Assembly: GCA_013396525.1 (NCBI GenBank)
Contig: VWYX01001264.1
Location: 62,001-126,000, forward strand
DNA length: 64,000 nucleotides
Origin: Chaetorhynchus papuensis
Lineage: Eukaryota > Chordata > Aves > Passeriformes > Rhipiduridae
Direction: 5' to 3'
A program made the translations under genes and the position numbers. Under the pieces are notes generated by a model. It was not told where the DNA came from. It ran no database searches and saw only the letters and a list, made by a program, of their open reading frames with translations. Positions 62,401-64,000 of this stretch are shown here, piece by piece. Within the stretch, counting starts at the first letter, position 1, and every line of letters begins with the position of its first letter.

Positions 62401-64000
62401 GTCCTCTGTACTTCCCCGTTATAGCACAGAGGTTAAGTTTTAAGTTCCTGTTTGGGAGTATCAACAGGAGTTATCATTTCTTCCCTGTTTAAGGCAAAAA
62501 TAGTTATGACTGAATGCTGGAAATGGCTTTGAGATGTTAATCCCACCTTATTCCATCTGAACCCCAAGTCTTTTGCAACTGCCTGGAACAAGCAACAGAC
62601 ATGTCTTTTAGAACATGGTTTTGAGATAGTTATTCTCTGGTTTTATTATAAAAATCCATCACATTAATGAACTGCTGCATAGAAAGGTATTACTAAGAGA
62701 GAAGCCAATACTACAGATGCTCATACACATCCTGAATTTTATGAATCCATATTAATTTCACAGACTCTGGCACTGTGGTAACTATGTCAAGCAGAGAAAA
62801 GGACCTTTTTTCTTTCTCACTGGGAAAAGTTTTCTCTACTGACAACAACACACAAAAGCAAGGGACATCTCGTGAAATATTATCAGCAAAGCAATTAAAA
62901 CAGTATTTAACCATAAGGTTGGTATATGGGATCTTGCCTACAACCCCTTCTCCTGAACACTCAATGTCAGAGATTAAAAAGAGGAGTCAATTCTTTAAAA
63001 GCATTTATACTAATAAATACTAAAAGGAAAGGCTTTTAATTTCCATTCCTGTTACTTCTTCATTAATTACAAGGGGACCTGGCATTGCTGTGCTGGCTTT
63101 CACAGAAGATCATCTCTCCAAGGCAGCCATAGCTGACTTCAGGGGTATGAAGATTGTTCATTTCACAGTAACTATTTCATACTCCAATGATTGGGAAGCA
63201 ACATTAATTCTGTTTGCAGAGTACCAATGGGTCAGCACGGGTTTCAGAATGACATTACACAGAGACGCATCCTGTAGGACTCTCCTCTGATTTCAGCAAA
63301 AATCTCAAACACAGCTTTACCTAAACACTATAAAAAAAAAAAAAAATATATATATAAGATGTTATCAAAATGGCATGTAAAGCCCTGCACTGAAACTGTG
63401 TCAGTGCTTTTCCTGTAAATTGACTTAGATCTCTGGCTCTGTGTCCAGCTCCATTTCTGTCCTGCAAACTTCCAGTGCAAGGGCTAGCCTTTGCATACCT
63501 CACTGTACGTTTGTATACAGCCTACTGCTATCATTATACAAACAAAAATAACATGGGAAACTGTCAGATGAGAGATACTCCAGTTAAAGAGCAAACTAAA
63601 ACATGTGTGGAATGAACCAGAAAAGCAGACAAACCTACAGATGGACAAGGCCTCCCCTTTTACACGTTTTAAAGACTATTTCAAGTATCATCCAATGTTC
63701 TTGCAAAGGAAGAGGACACTATGCTCAAAAAGAAAACATGGTAGAAAACTTAATATGGGAATTCTGATACTGTTTTTCTCTCTCCAGAACTAAATACATC
63801 AGAACTGTTTCAGACAGGCTTCCTATAATGGAATGGGTGCTTGATGGAAATATTAGAGAGAAAACAAGATGCAGTGACTTCTGTCTTTGCAAACTGGCTC
63901 TTTTGATGCCTCTTAGAGTGGACCCTGCTAGTGCAGCAGGGAGGGATAATGACAGAGTTACCTACTTTATAATAGTCATACAATAGGCCAAGAGCAGCAG
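59422..64000 (-). other. GRHL2: GRHL2 intron 3 (partial)
   Basis: I looked for exons 1-3, which should encode a block around GLLYDYYKVPRDKR, and did not see them, so they lie beyond 64000. The stretch contains an A15 run followed by TA repeats (63332-63356). Open frames such as 61536-61817 lack domains and splice support. No transposon was recognised. Confidence 0.7.

Overview
The window is a piece of a vertebrate, almost certainly bird, nuclear genome: spliced exons separated by AT-rich introns with GT-AG borders, CR1 LINE fragments, one avian-type solo LTR, and one tRNA-derived SINE with a CR1-like tail. That SINE resembles TguSINE1, a family known from passerine birds, so a passerine source is the best guess. 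There is no operon structure, CRISPR array or prokaryotic signal.

The only gene I can prove is GRHL2 (grainyhead-like transcription factor 2), on the minus strand. Thirteen coding exons are visible, from the exon equivalent to human exon 4 (59037-59421) down to the stop codon at 16040. They join in frame into about 525 residues and cover part of the regulatory linker, the whole CP2/grainyhead DNA-binding domain and the C-terminal dimerisation domain. The first roughly 97 residues, with the N-terminal transactivation region, lie beyond the right edge. A long 3' UTR follows to a well-formed poly(A) site (AATAAA at 11768-11773 with a GT-rich downstream element near 11723-11741).

Layout from left to right: 1-6551 is intergenic with nothing recognised; 6552-7137 is a solo LTR with a decayed 5-bp target duplication; 7138-9370 looks like 3' UTR on the plus strand but has no attached coding exon; 9371-11364 is intergenic; 11365-11714 is a minus-strand CR1 piece; 11750-16039 is the GRHL2 3' UTR; 16040-59421 holds GRHL2 exons 16 to 4 with introns; and 59422-64000 is part of intron 3. 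The expected convergent neighbour of GRHL2 in vertebrates is NCALD, but none of its coding sequence is visible.

No new molecular system was found. The points most worth a second look are three exons with tandem NAG splice acceptors (one of them triple), a duplicated GATA-forkhead composite motif just inside intron 4, and an 89-bp intron inside the DNA-binding region.
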